Below are positions 24,786 through 50,659 of a stretch of 64,000 bases of DNA, piece by piece. The number at the start of each line of letters is the position of its first letter. Within the stretch, counting starts at the first letter, position 1. The notes beneath the pieces were generated by a model. That model was not told where the DNA came from. It saw only the letters and a program-made list of their open reading frames with translations, and did no database searches. Origin of the DNA: Zeus faber (lineage: Eukaryota; Chordata; Actinopteri; Zeiformes; Zeidae). The position numbers and the translations under genes are program-made. Location of the stretch: positions 35,944,817-36,008,816 of the forward strand of contig OY482848.1 in the NCBI GenBank assembly GCA_960531495.1, read 5' to 3'.

Positions 24786-26055
24786 TCATTTTCTTGGTCG
24801 ACGAGGGGGAATTCAAGGTTTGCAGAAAGCAGGAGCCAAAGTAAAGTTTACATGAAGTACGACCTGCAGGCCTCTAAAGATCTATCAACTCCACAACTGG
24901 AGCATAAGCAACCAAAAGCCAAACGCTGTGGACCCTCCTGCAACAGGGAAATCACCCGAAACGGTAACAAAGATATTACAAAAATATATTTACACTATTT
25001 TAGCATTGTACACATGCCACTGGAGCAACTGAGTGAAAAACACCCACGTCTCCGTATTTAAACCCAAACACTGAAATCGTCCAAATGACAAAACACTGTT
25101 TGTTACTGATGTCAGGAAATGAAACGGGGGGGAAAAAACGGATGAAATTCTGCGATTTTGTCATTTGAACTCAATTCCATTTTTACCCCAATTCATATAT
25201 ATTTTTAAACATGCTCCGGTTCCTCTCAAACGGTGCGCACCGAACCACAGCCACCACCCAGGGGAGCCCCCTCTGGAGCGGGTGGAGGAGGCCCCTCAAA
25301 CCAGCTTCTTGGTGCGGGAGGTGCAGAGAGAGTTCTGTTGAACGGTGTGACTGGCTCGTTAGCGCGCTGCTTCCTTTCCCGCGTTGAGAGTAAGAACCTT
25401 TCGTCCATCTCCTGGCTGTCGTGTCCTGGAAACTTCCTGTCTCGTTTCACGGATCTTCACCAAAAACCACTTTAAACGGCACCACGCCAAGGTCTCCAAC
25501 TGATTCTGGGAAAAAGTATAAGGTCTGTTCACGGTTCCAAGGTACATGGACCGTTGGCCAAACAGAGAGATGTATTGTGGGTCTAGGTCTCTTCACAGAC
25601 TGGTTACACTATGAACACTATGAAGCTACTTCCTCCTCATCCTTTCAAACCATCCATTGCCAGAATCAACTGGAACTAGAAAACATTTTGAGCAGCATCT
25701 GGAGAGGTCTCATTTCTGAACAGTTGTGGTTCCACGACCCTTTGGACGTCCAATCACAGCTCAGAGGGAAAACGCAGCCCGTCTGAGCTGCGGGCCAGTG
25801 AAATTAAAGGACACCTCTGGCAATTTCTCCGTCTAAGCCTTGTTTTCCCAATCAGAATCTTATAAGTGATCCAGATTTGGGATCATCTGTTTGACTCCAC
25901 ATGATGGGAAAACAAGTCTTGGCTTTAAAAACACCAGAGGATTCCTTTAAGAATGAGCCGGCTGGAGACGAGGCGCTCGTCCTCCAAACAAGAAGAACCG
26001 AGCTCAGAAACAAAACCCCCCCCCCCCCAAAAAAACACAAAAAAAAAGGCAGCCG

Positions 26056-29000
26056 TCAGGATTCCGCCTTCTCCTGCGCGGTGCCTGTTACCAGCAGCAG
26101 GTTGCAGGCCATGAACTGCACGCTGAGCACGCTGCTGGTGCTCCCCGCGTACAGACCCACCAGCTCGGCCGAGGAGCCGTCCGCCGCCGCGCCGCCGTGC
26201 GCGCCGCCGTGCGCGCCGCCGTGCGCGCCGCACACGTCCCAGACCCGCACCGAGTTGTCCATGGAGGCGGAGGCCACCAGGCTGCTGTCGGGGCTGAAGG
26301 ACAGGCCGCTCACGCTGTCCGTGTGTCCCCGCAGGTCCTTCACCAGCGTCCCCGAGGCCAGGTCCCACAGCTTGACCCGCTGGTCCTCGCCGGCCGACGC
26401 CAGGTACTTCCCGCTGGGGGAAAAGGCCAGCGCCAGCACGGGGCCACGGTGGCCGGTGAAGAGGCGCACCGACGCCCCCTGCTGGGTGCTCCACAGCCGC
26501 ACCGTCTTGTCGGTGGAGCCGGTGGCCAGGTAGTTGGAGTTGGGGTGGAACTTCACGCAGTCGACGTCGGCGAGGTGTCCGGCGTAGATCCGCAGGGGGT
26601 AGGTGCGGGAGAAGGTCCAGAGGCGGGCCGTGCGGTCGTGGGAGCCGCTGGCAAAGTAGAGGCCCCCGGGGCCCACGTCTAGGTCCCACACCGGGTAGGC
26701 GTGGCCCCTGTACAGCGCCGTGTTGGCGAAGCTGCCCAGGTCCCAGTAGCGGATCGATGCGTCCTCGGAGCAGGACAGCAAGCCCGAGCTGTCCGTCAGA
26801 AAGGCGGTGCGGAACACGGGGCCGCTGTGGCCCCGCAGGGTCTTGATCTCGCTGCCGGAGCCGTCCTCCTCCTGCGCCTGAGCACAAGCAAAGGAAGGTT
26901 CAGAGTGGGAACGGGGGACGAGGAATTTTACGAGGATTTTACACTATTTCTATGTGCACACATCAGGATTAGGCCCGTCGCGATTATTACTATATCGACT
27001 TATCGTACGATATATGGACATGACCTTGATCATTTTTCTGACCTCGATAATTGCCCATTTTGTTTACATGCGTGTTTGTTTACCTGAGAATGTCACCAAC
27101 ATGAACCTACAATTATAACACTTTAAGGCGCCATTTTGTCCCCGAGCACAGGGAATGACGCCGCTACTCCAAGTATCAACGTAACACAACCTCAACAGTA
27201 CATCAGCAACAGAAGAATTCTCCCAAGATCCCGATCTCCTCATCGTCTTTTGGAGTTTTCAAGGTGACCACGGTCGTGGTCCCTGGCTGAGTTTTCTGGA
27301 GGCTAGAATCCACGGTGGACTCTCTGCTGCCGTTACTCCTACAGATGCTGCGTTCAAGTCACGTGGGAATTTATCATCAAAACAACTTGCTGCTTTCTGC
27401 TGCTCGTAACTTCAATCTGTTTTTATATCCACAACTACTCTACTGATATTTGGACTTATGGAAAAATATATTTGGAAATGGCATTGAACAAAAGTTCTAG
27501 CTAATCTTTGTTGTACGTTTCAAAGATAATAAAAACAACGTATGAAATGTGTGCTTATTCACATAGCTGTGATTTTAAAGGCATATACTGTATATGTGAT
27601 CACATGTGAACGTCTCATCCCATAAGTCATATTTCTTTTTGTGTTGTATTTTTAGAAATGCAATTGCTTGATTTGGTCACAAGAGAGCTCAAGTGCAATT
27701 TTTGTTAATAGCCATTTTATTCATTGTTTTGTTTGCGTGGTTTTATTTTATTTATATTTTATTAAGGATATTAAAAAAAAATGTTCACATGACAATGTCT
27801 GAATATTCTTAAGAATTAAAGGTTCATTGCTATTTGGAAGGGTGTACTTTCATTATCATGTTATTATATTGTCATATCAGTGGAAAGAAATGGCCTTAAA
27901 ATGACAATATCGTTTAGCACTATTATTTCTGGGACAATATATCGTCCAACAAAAGTAGTAATCGTGACAGGTCTAATCACAATATCTGTTTATGAATTCA
28001 GAACAGAATTTTTTTAAAGTGTTTATACATATAAATAACGTTTATTATTGTTGTAGGGCTGAGTGATATCATTATAATGTCGATAGTGAGACTAGATATC
28101 GTCTGGGATTCTGGTGACATGGTGATATGGTTAAAGTGATACTCCTAAAAGCTTGTTCTCCATGTTCTTATCTCCACATTACCACTGACTGCCTCTCAGA
28201 TATTTCTTGTGTGTTAATATCTGATGAATGCACCAATAGCTACTCCCATAGTATTAATATTGAGGTCCTAGTCATTTGATGTAAAGAGCATTGCCCCGCC
28301 CTATCATAGTTCATGTAATGAACGCTGGACTCACGTCCTCCTCCAGCAGGTCGCAGGCCAGCCGGATGTGCGACACGTCCGCCTCGTGCGCTCTGGCCTT
28401 CAGCTTCCGTGCGCGCAGGCTCCAGAGCTTCACGGCCGAGCTGTCGAACCCGGCGGCGAGCAGCCGGCTGTCGGGCGACACCTCAGCGGTGTTGAGCAGC
28501 GCCTCCGTGTGGTGGAAGGCATAGCAGCAGACAGTGGTGAGCGAGGGAGGCCCCTCGCGCACCTTCCGGATGCAGTCCTGCAGCGTCTCCAGCGCCGCCT
28601 CGTTCTGCGGGATCCCGGCTGGAAGCTCCACCCCCTCCCCGCCCTCCACACCCCCATCCCCCCCGGGGGCTGCCGCTCCGGCGCCCCCTCCATACAGTTG
28701 GTAGTCTGTGCGGTGTGCGGCCGTCACCTCCAGCTGCAGGTGGGTGCTGATCGCCCTGCAGAGGGCGCTGTTGTCCTCGCTCTGCAGGAAGCGCAGCAGG
28801 TATCCGTGCGCGCGCTCCGTCAGGTGCACCACATACTTGTGCTGCAGAAAGGCGTTCAGGGTGGGGTTGGCCGCCACGTCCTGTGCTGTCAGCACGTGGC
28901 GGAGCTGCTCCACCGTGGCGCGCTGCTCGCCGTCCTGCAGGAAGGCGCCGTGGAAGCGGCTGTAGAAGCCGTCCACCGCCCCCTTCAGGCCGCAGCGCAC

Positions 29001-32000
29001 CATGTCCAGGTGGAGGTAGACAAAGAGCGGGAAGAGCACCCTGCTCACCTCCTGGGCCCAGGGAACCTCCGTCTCTGAACAGGGGAGAGATAGAAATATG
29101 TTCGGTCAGGGCCTGACAATAATGGTTGTCCAGTTTCCCCGAGCAACCAGATCGGGGCCACCGTCTAATTTCTGATCCACAACACACGTCTTCGTCCGAC
29201 GCCGCGTTCGGTTCAGAAGCTCGGCACATCGACGCCGTCGACCCGCGGTGAATGAAGAGCAAGGCGGCGGGAAGGCGGTGACGGGTACCTGTGAGGAAGC
29301 AGCGCAGCCTGGAGAACTGCAGCTCGTACTGCTGCGGGTCCGACTGGCACGGAGCGGCCGACACGATGTTGGAGCAGCTGGACTCCGTCTGCACTGCTCC
29401 CAGAGAAACAAACAACCAGACATGAGGAGGAATCCACGCTGGATCCGTCCCCCGTGCGGAGGTCAACACAGTCAATCAGGGACGACACCACACAGAGCCC
29501 TCAGGTCTACGACACATCCAGCGGATCGCAATTATTTGCGCGGGACGCAACCTTTTAGGGAAATTGTCCCACGCTGATATGTTGCCTCCGACTTGAGGAG
29601 GATTGTTAGAAATGTTACAAGTGTGATTTCTGTGACTTTCCTTCAGTCGGGTTGGTCTTGGATGCTTAGTAACGGCTCTTCTGCGGCAGGTAGACATGTA
29701 TCACATTACGGGTTTTATTTTATGCCACTTTTATATTACGAGCATAAAAAGTCATATTGAAATTAATATGATCTGATGGTCGACTAAAAGTCAATGACCG
29801 TGGTCTAAGCACCAACAGCATTTCTCAGAGTCTGTCTCCCGTGTCCTTGTGAATCCAGAGGACACAACAGCAGGAACCAGTAACGATCGTGGTTCTTAAA
29901 ACGCCGTTTAGGGGACTTCTTACCGGGGCTCTTACCGGGGCTCCTACCGACTTACGTTGGTCGAACACATGAGCCGATGCGGCACTGGCGAGCGGCGTAT
30001 TCACAAACCAGCGTGAAGCCGTCTTTATTCACACACTATTTATTTGCAAAACATGCGTAGAAACACGACTCGCTGCCTTTCCCGTCCCCCTCCCTCACCC
30101 AGAGTCCACCTGGTCCAGCGGCATCGCTCTGGACCAGCCCACGTACACTCAGCGCCAAAAAAAGAAAACAAAAACAATAAAAATATTTAAAAAACAACAA
30201 AAACAATAATTTATTGTAGATTGTATTTATTTTGTTTGTTTTATTTTGCGACTTTAATCGATTTAAACTAAAATTCCCCATCTGGGGAACCTAGAGGTCA
30301 ACCTGGAGGTCCGACCGGGGAACCTAGAGGTCAACCTGGAGGTCCGCCTGGAGAACCTAGAGGTCAACCTGGAGGTCCAACCAGGGAACCTAGAGGTCAA
30401 CCTGGAGAACCTAGAGGTCAACCTGGAGGTCCAACCAGGGAACCTAGAGGTCAACCTGGAGAACCTAGAGGTCAACCTGGAAGTCCAACCAGGGAACCTA
30501 GAGGTCAACCTGGAGGTCCAACCAGGGAACCTAGAGGTCAACCTGGAGAACCTAGAGGTCAACCTGGAGGTCCAACTGGGGAACCTAGAGGTCAACCTGG
30601 AGGTCCGACCGGGGAACCTAGAGGTCAACCTGGAGGTCCGACCGGGGAACCTAGAGGTCAACCTGGAGGTCCGACCGGGGAACCTAGAGGTCAACCTGGA
30701 GGTCCAACCAGGGAACCTAGAGGTCAACCTGGAGGTCCAACCAGGGAACCTAGAGGTCAACCTGGAGAACCTAGAGGTCAACCTGGAGGTCCAACCAGGG
30801 AACCTAGAGGTCAACCTGGAGGTCCAACCAGGGAACCTAGAGGTCAACCTGGAGAACCTAGAGGTCAACCTGGAGGTCCAACCAGGGAACCTAGAGGTCA
30901 ACCTGGAGAACCTAGAGGTCAACCTGGAAGTCCAACCAGGGAACCTAGAGGTCAACCTGGAGGTCCAACCAGGGAACCTAGAGGTCAACCTGGAGAACCT
31001 AGAGGTCAACCTGGAGGTCAACCTGGAGAACCTAGAGGTCAACCTGGAGGTCCAACCGGGGAACCTAGAGGTCAACCTGGAGGTCCAACCGGGGAACCTA
31101 GAGGTCAACCTGGAGGTCCGACCAGGGAACCTAGAGGTCAACCTGGAGGTCCGCCTGGAGAACCTAGAGGTCAACCTGGAGGTCCGCCTGGAGAACCTAG
31201 AGGTCAACCTGGAGGACCAACCAGGGAACCTAGAGGTCCGCCTGGAGAACCTAGAGGTCAACCTGGAGGTCCGCCTGGAGAACCTAGAGGTCAACCTGGA
31301 GGTCCAACCGGGGAACCTAGAGGCGCGACTGGTGTTCAACCAGCCAAAGAGGGCACATGTCACTCTGCTGCTCATCGAGCTCCACTGGTTACCTGTAGCC
31401 GCCCGCATCAAGTTCAAGTCTCTGATGCTGGCCTACAGAGTGATTGCTGGGAATGCTCCCGCCTACTTAAATGCTCTTGTAAGAGCACATGTTGCCCCCC
31501 GGATGCTGCGCTCGTCAAATGAGCGTCGCCTGGCTCTGCCGGCCATACAGCCACGGCAATCCAGGCTATTCTCATTTGTAGTTCCACGTTGGTGGAACGA
31601 GCTGCCAAAAACGACCAGAGCAGGGACCTCCCTCTCTGTCTTTAAGAAGCACTTGAAGACCCAGCTCTTCAGTGAGTACCTCCTGTCCTAATCTACAATT
31701 ACTTAGCACCACCTTGCAGTATTTATTGTTATACCAATGTTGTTATTACACTAATCTCTGTCGCAATGTAGCTGAATGTTATTCTCCCTTGTAAGTCGCT
31801 TTGGATAAAAGCGTCTGCTAAATGACTAAATGTAATGTAATGTAATGTCAACCTGGAGGTCCAACCTGGAGAACCTAGAGGTCAACCTGGAGGTCCGCCT
31901 GGAGAACCTAGAGGTCAACCTGGAGGTCCGACCAGGGAATCTAGGGGTCAACCTGGAGGTCCAACCAGGGAACCTAGAGGTCCGCCTGGAGAACCTAGAG

Positions 32001-32474
32001 GTCAACCTGGAGGTCCGCCTGGAGAACCTAGAGGTCAACCTGGAGGTCCGACCAGGGAATCTAGGGGTCAACCTGGAGGTCCAACCAGGGAACCTAGAGG
32101 TCCGCCTGGAGAACCTAGAGGTCAACCTGGAGGTCCGCCTGGAGAACCTAGAGGTCAACCTGGAGGTCCGACCAGGGAACCTAGAGGTCCGACCGTGGAA
32201 CCCAGAGGTCAACCGGGAGGTCCACCTGGGGGACCCAGAGGTCAACCTGGAGGTCCGCCCGGGGAACCAGATGTCTTGTGCGGTTGTTACCCAGAGGCCG
32301 ACCCACCCACCACCTCAGGGTCCGCCCCGCCTCACCCGTCAGGTTGGCGGCCATCTCCTCGGGCGTGTTCAGCAGCTTGGCTCCTTTCAGGGAAGCCTCC
32401 GTGTCCACGTACTGCCTCCTCTTGAGGTACTGGGCCACGGCATACTGGACCTGCTCGGCCCGGACCCGCTTCAT
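26056..32474 (-). CDS. taf5l: TAF5-like WD40 subunit of the SAGA/PCAF histone acetyltransferase complex
   Basis: TAF5L is a nuclear structural subunit that takes the place of TAF5 in SAGA/PCAF complexes. Coding exons: 32474-32336, 29393-29289, 29074-28335 and 26877-26056. Together they make 1806 nt, or 601 aa plus stop (human 589). The N-terminus [20 protein letters not shown] and [16 protein letters not shown] is typical of the family. Exon 3 carries the TAF5 NTD2 helical domain ([45 protein letters not shown]). The WD40 propeller starts at the end of exon 3 ([20 protein letters not shown]) and continues in exon 4 with repeats such as [68 protein letters not shown] and [17 protein letters not shown]. 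The C-terminus ([15 protein letters not shown]) is strongly diagnostic. An acceptor AG sits 3 bases upstream of the ATG, so an untranslated upstream exon is likely. One blade loop carries an AHGG triplication. Confidence 0.96.
26971..27974. mobile_element. Non-autonomous DNA element of about 1 kb with imperfect terminal inverted repeats (taf5l intron 3)
   Basis: The left end AGGCCCGTCGCGATTATTAC pairs with the right end read in reverse, AGACCTGTCACGATTACTAC. Subterminal words such as CGATATAT also recur inverted. TA flanks both sides. No transposase frame is visible, so I leave the superfamily open. Confidence 0.6.
30279..31322. repeat. 33/21-bp minisatellite, block 1 (taf5l intron 1)
   Basis: Tandem units built from GAACCTAGAGGTCAACCTGG plus AGGTCCAACCAGG (33 bp), mixed with shorter 21-bp forms. 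All lengths are multiples of three and the unit lacks stops, so a serine/arginine/threonine-rich frame appears on the minus strand. It sits inside the taf5l intron and is not a coding exon. Confidence 0.96.
31323..31848 (+). mobile_element. 3' end of an L2/CR1-like LINE (ORF2 C-terminus plus 3' tail)
   Basis: The plus frame at about 31340-31691 encodes [38 protein letters not shown] and [20 protein letters not shown]. These are typical of the extreme C-terminal region of LINE ORF2 in the L2/CR1/Rex1 group. A 3' UTR follows and ends in ATGTA-type short repeats. The element is 5'-truncated and splits the minisatellite exactly: the array stops at AACCTAGAGG and resumes at TCAACCTGG, with no obvious target-site duplication. 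Confidence 0.85.
31849..32270. repeat. 33/21-bp minisatellite, block 2 (taf5l intron 1)
   Basis: Continuation of the array beyond the LINE insertion. A composite block (GGTCCGCCTGGAGAACC, GGGAATCTAGGGGTCAACC) recurs almost exactly at about 31890-32010 and 32010-32130, showing higher-order duplication. It ends about 65 bp before the taf5l exon 1 donor. Confidence 0.95.
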
Positions 32475-33660
32475 GTCCTGGGGAGGGGGGTCACAGTCTG
32501 CTTTTAGGGACCACGCCCCGCGGCTCTCAGTGGCTCGTTCGTTCAGAATGTCAGGGATATGTTAAGACACACACACGGAGCGGGGTCAGTTCATTTAGCA
32601 CTTTCAAAAAGACCTTTTTGGGTTTTCTAACACGAGCAATGATGCAGAACGACCGGGCTCAGTTTGACAACAATACATATAGAGAAATAAAACCAGACAG
32701 GATGTTGAAATGAGGGCCGAAAACTTAGAAATCACATCCAAGGCCCGAAATTTGTGTGATAACCGATCGAATACACAAATGAAGACATTTTAAGAGGTTT
32801 AAAGGACCGTGGTTTGGGAAACTCCACGTCCTGCTGTAAACGAAGTGTCCAGCGCGGTTCCACTTGGCTCGTTATGGTCGTTGTATCTGAATTCACCCGA
32901 TTCTCGTGTTTATTTCTTTCTTTCCTTTTCTTTCCTGCAAGTTCAACGTCGGTGCGACGCTGCTGTGCGGAGCACGAAGCAGCTAATGCTAATGCTAACG
33001 CTAATGCTAATGAGGATGCTAATGAGGATGCTAATGAGGATGCTGAGCAGTTAGCCTGCTGAGAGCTGCTCCGTATGGGGCATCGGGGGGAACGTGTTCC
33101 CACTGTAGGACGCACCGTGATGTTGTGCGGTTCTGTGGGTTGGTGGCGGAGTCTCCTCCGGGTTCTTACTTTATTCGGAAGGACGCTAGCTGGAGAGGCT
33201 AGGCGTTACCATGGCGGTGGGCCCGGCTCACCCGAAGCCTTCAGCGGGGTCACAGGAACCTGCCTCCCGGGAAACCCAGAGTCGAACCGGGAGGGCACTC
33301 CGCTGCAGGCGGTGTTCGCGTCCTGGCAGCGGAACCAGCAGCTCCGCCTCGAACAGCTTGGCTACGCTCGTCAGCCGCGCTCAACTGATCGGGGATCTAC
33401 TGCTTGAGCCTGGGTCGCCCTTCGCCCGATCGTTTGCGCGCCGCACACGTCAATGCCGCCGCCATATTGGGGCGGTGTTGATTCTCCTCACCGCACGCTG
33501 ATCCAGATCATGTTCCAGTTTTATTTCTTTATGTTTTATCGGTTTCTTTTAATTATTGTATTTGCTTTGCCTTTATTTCTGCTATTTTATTGCCTTCTTT
33601 AGCGCGAAGTACTTTGAGTTGCATGTTGTATAAAAGTGCTATACAAATAAAGGTTATTAT
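32475..33660. other. taf5l upstream region with a CpG-rich segment; no certain gene
   Basis: The interval should contain untranslated taf5l exon(s) and promoter. A CpG-rich part (about 33060-33500) contains GCCGCCATATTGGGGCGG and several plus-strand frames of 60-110 codons that I do not recognise. GCTAATG/GAGGATGCTAAT short repeats lie at about 32980-33050. At about 33600-33660 a TATAAAAGTGCTATACAAAT-type tail with (TTA)n resembles a LINE/SINE 3' end. A divergent promoter is possible but unproven. Confidence 0.35.
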
Positions 33661-33667
33661 TATTGTT

Positions 33668-34103
33668 AATAGAAACAGAAGAAGAAACAGTCTTTTAATC
33701 GTCACACGACACTCCACAACACATGCTTGCACACACACACACATGCTTTGATGGTGCTGGTGAAATGGCTCCTCTGCTTTTGACCCATCCTGTCTTGTCC
33801 TTCCTCCGGGGGCACAGCCAGGAGCAGTGGGCAGCGTACGTGGACGCGCCCGGGGACCAGGTGATAAGTGTCCATCGCTGGTCACACCATGATGGGTGCA
33901 TGTTTTTGAGGGGGGTCCTTACTGACGTGAGGTGGAGGAAACCCCATGTGGGCACGGGGAGAACATGCAAACTCCACACAGAAAGGCTCCTGTTTGGGAG
34001 ATAACCCACCGGAGCACGGTGCCAACAGCGCCCCAGGCGGGAATCAAACCCAGGACCTTCTTGCTGTGAGGCAGCAGTGCAATGCACTGCGCCACCGTGC
34101 CAC
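33668..34103 (-). mobile_element. tRNA-headed SINE-like dispersed repeat, copy 2
   Basis: Nearly identical to 5351-5778, in the same orientation. On the minus strand it starts GGCACGGTGGCGCAGTGC and has TGGGTTTGATTCCCGCC at the B-box position. The head is more complete than in copy 1. The body ends in a TTAATAG/TTC-type tail. Confidence 0.72.
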
Positions 34104-34124
34104 ACACATATTATGAGTATTGGT

Positions 34125-34230
34125 ATTATAAGGTGCCACATGAGGGTGCACAAATCAACGGGTGAGAGAATACATACAACTGAAAAAAGATGTCATGTGT
34201 ATAAAAGTTATACGCAGTTCTATTATTTGG
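34125..34230 (+). pseudogene. Possible decayed C2H2 zinc-finger fragment
   Basis: The plus frame reads CHMRVHKSTGER, then HTTEKRCHVYKSYTQF. This resembles the H-x-R-x-H-TGE linker and the start of the next finger of tandem C2H2 proteins, but with broken spacing and no complete finger. It may be chance. Confidence 0.2.
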
Positions 34231-35179
34231 GGTCCAGCCCTGAAGGTCATAGCGCAGCGTATTAAACGCATAAAAACCTCATAACATCCCTGTCAGAATT
34301 TATAGACATTCCAGAGATATCAATGTAAACAAACCTCCTTAATTATAATTACTGGTAAAAATAACCATAAGGAATTACGTAATACAATGAACATGTACTT
34401 ATTGTGCATGCCCACTACACACAATTCATGTCATTATATATCCTCTACAACTCAAGTCACTTAAACCACTTACCTTAGTTTACTTATTTATAGGTTTATA
34501 AAATACATTTATGTTGTGAAGGCAGTTTTGTTGATTTACAAAATGCTATGAACAAATTATTTTCTCCAAAATGAATTCGTAATATTGATAAATAATCGTG
34601 ATCACAATACTGAGTAAAATAATGGTGACGATCATTTCAGCAGTAATGATGCGGCCCTACTTCAGAATGATAACCACCGTTGGTTCCAACGTAGGAAAGC
34701 CACCCACAGCCACAAACACCATCCCATAATAGAATTACACTGTAACCAGGCGGAAGGAACAAACTTCACAAAACACACGCAACAGAGAGACAAAGCACAA
34801 CCCAACATGGAACGTTGATGAAGGGCCGACAACCCTGGAGCCTGCATTGCTGCCTGCAGCTAGGTTGATTATAATAATAATAATTATTATTATTATATGT
34901 ATTATCATTATTATTTTTATGGTGTCGAGCAATGAATGCGCGTACAGCCTATTATTATTTTTTGTTTGTTTTATTATTAGGGCATCGAGCAGCGAAGCGA
35001 TTATTCTGCGATGGATCCCTGTCGCCTCAGTATTTGAACATCTCTTCACTGTTTCGCTGCACGCTCGTAACTGTTGCTTTCAACCCTGGAAAACAGATTG
35101 TAACTGTTGTTTTTGGGGGAGGTGACTGGGAAAGTGTCCCTGTTAGCCACGGCGCTTTTTCTGGCCCGCTCAATAAGGA

Positions 35180-35365
35180 CATCCCAACACATCTCAACTA
35201 AAAACACTGCTTTTCTTTCGTTTTTTTTTTCGATCGCTCCCTCTCCACGCCTCCATGCGGTCGCTTTCTGACGCGAGGCCCCGCCCCGCCCCGCTGGAGG
35301 TGTGGCCCCGCCCCGGAGGCTGTGGCCCTAAACCGCCGCATGGTTTTAATGCCAGGGGCCGGCCC
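35180..35365 (-). mobile_element. Dispersed MITE-like repeat, copy B
   Basis: The reverse strand beginning at 35365 (GGGCCGGCCCCTGGCATT) shares several words and their order with copy A at 18788-19090. It is G+C-rich, then A/T-rich. The true length is uncertain and may extend to about 34960. Confidence 0.4.
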
Positions 35366-36244
35366 TGTTTGTGAAGGACAGCGGAACAAGCTTTAAATGC
35401 AACGACAAACATTACAACAAAAATGACGATCAAGTATTTTTCTTTGGTTCTAGTTCCACATCGCTACCAACATATTTGTCGTACTTGTCAACAATATATG
35501 TAATACATTGTTATAAGGGTAAATTAAAAAACAAATAATTAGCCGTTCTGCTTCTAAACATGTTTTGGAAGACGTACAATGGAAACAATGAGTACAACAT
35601 TTAAAAAATCAAGACAAAAGGCATGAAGGTAATTTAGGATGGTGAATTACTGTAATGAGGATATATTATTTAGAAATAATTTCCCCACACATTGGGTCGA
35701 CCAACTCCACTCCTAGGAAAATGTGGTTTGTTGGTGTTTTGGCAAAAATCAAAAGCAGTGCTGAAATAGCAATATGGCTGGTTTTAGGAGCTTTAAAACC
35801 GCTGTGAATGAAACAAAAATCACATTGGTTTTTAATTGCCTTTAATAAAAATACATTCACTGCAATTACTGCGTCTCGAATGAGAGCGACTTCCGCATGA
35901 AAGTTCCAGATGCGCCTTAAACTTTACCCAAACCCAACATCTCAAAAAGGCGACGCCCATCCGGGACCCGCCGCTGGGAAGCAGAAGGTAAATGGTTTGA
36001 TATGAACTGAGCCGCGAGGTGGAACTCCTGCAGATCCGGTCCGGCCGAGCGGGGGCAGAACTGTTTGAAGGTAAAAGAGGGCCACGCCGCGTCCTGGAAA
36101 TAAAAATACCTGAGTCACGAGTGTGAGGCGGGCAAGTCAGAATTAAAATGCTCGTTCTGAGCGGCGAGTCCGGTCCGGTCCGGTCCGTCGATTGCGGAAT
36201 CCCAGAAAATTCAAATAACAGTGTGAGTCGCCGTCCCTGTGTCC

Positions 36245-50659
<14,415 letters not shown>

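Larger units (their letters stand above)
23797..26055. other. capn9-taf5l intergenic interval
   Basis: This interval holds the capn9 upstream region and, from the right, the taf5l 3' UTR. From about 24130 to 24520 there is a degenerate tandem of TCTAGTCCTAGTCCTTCT-like words. No coding frame with recognisable similarity was seen on either strand. A minus-strand AATAAA at 24780-24785 is one possible taf5l poly(A) signal. Confidence 0.45.
34104..36244. other. Intergenic interval upstream of taf5l, containing the ifngr1 3' UTR at its right end
   Basis: It contains a possible C2H2 zinc-finger relic (34125-34230), an ATT microsatellite (34870-34920), a MITE-like repeat (35180-35365) and, towards 36244, the ifngr1 3' UTR. 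Two minus-strand ATTAAA hexamers at 35831-35836 and 35841-35846 lie about 400 nt after the ifngr1 stop and could be poly(A) signals. I saw no intact gene. Confidence 0.4.

Noticed and set aside
25925-26887. 320-codon minus-strand frame and plus-strand frames over taf5l exon 4 and exon 3
   Set aside because: Shadow frames of the G+C-rich WD40 exons. The true frame shows WD40 motifs and the correct TAF5L C-terminus.
30263-31417. 384-codon minus-strand Ser/Arg-rich frame that could mimic an SR-type protein
   Set aside because: It is the minisatellite with units of 33 and 21 bp inside a taf5l intron, and it runs into the antisense of a LINE fragment.
31332-31691. Host gene of 119 codons
   Set aside because: The protein is the C-terminal end of a LINE ORF2, followed by a LINE 3' tail.
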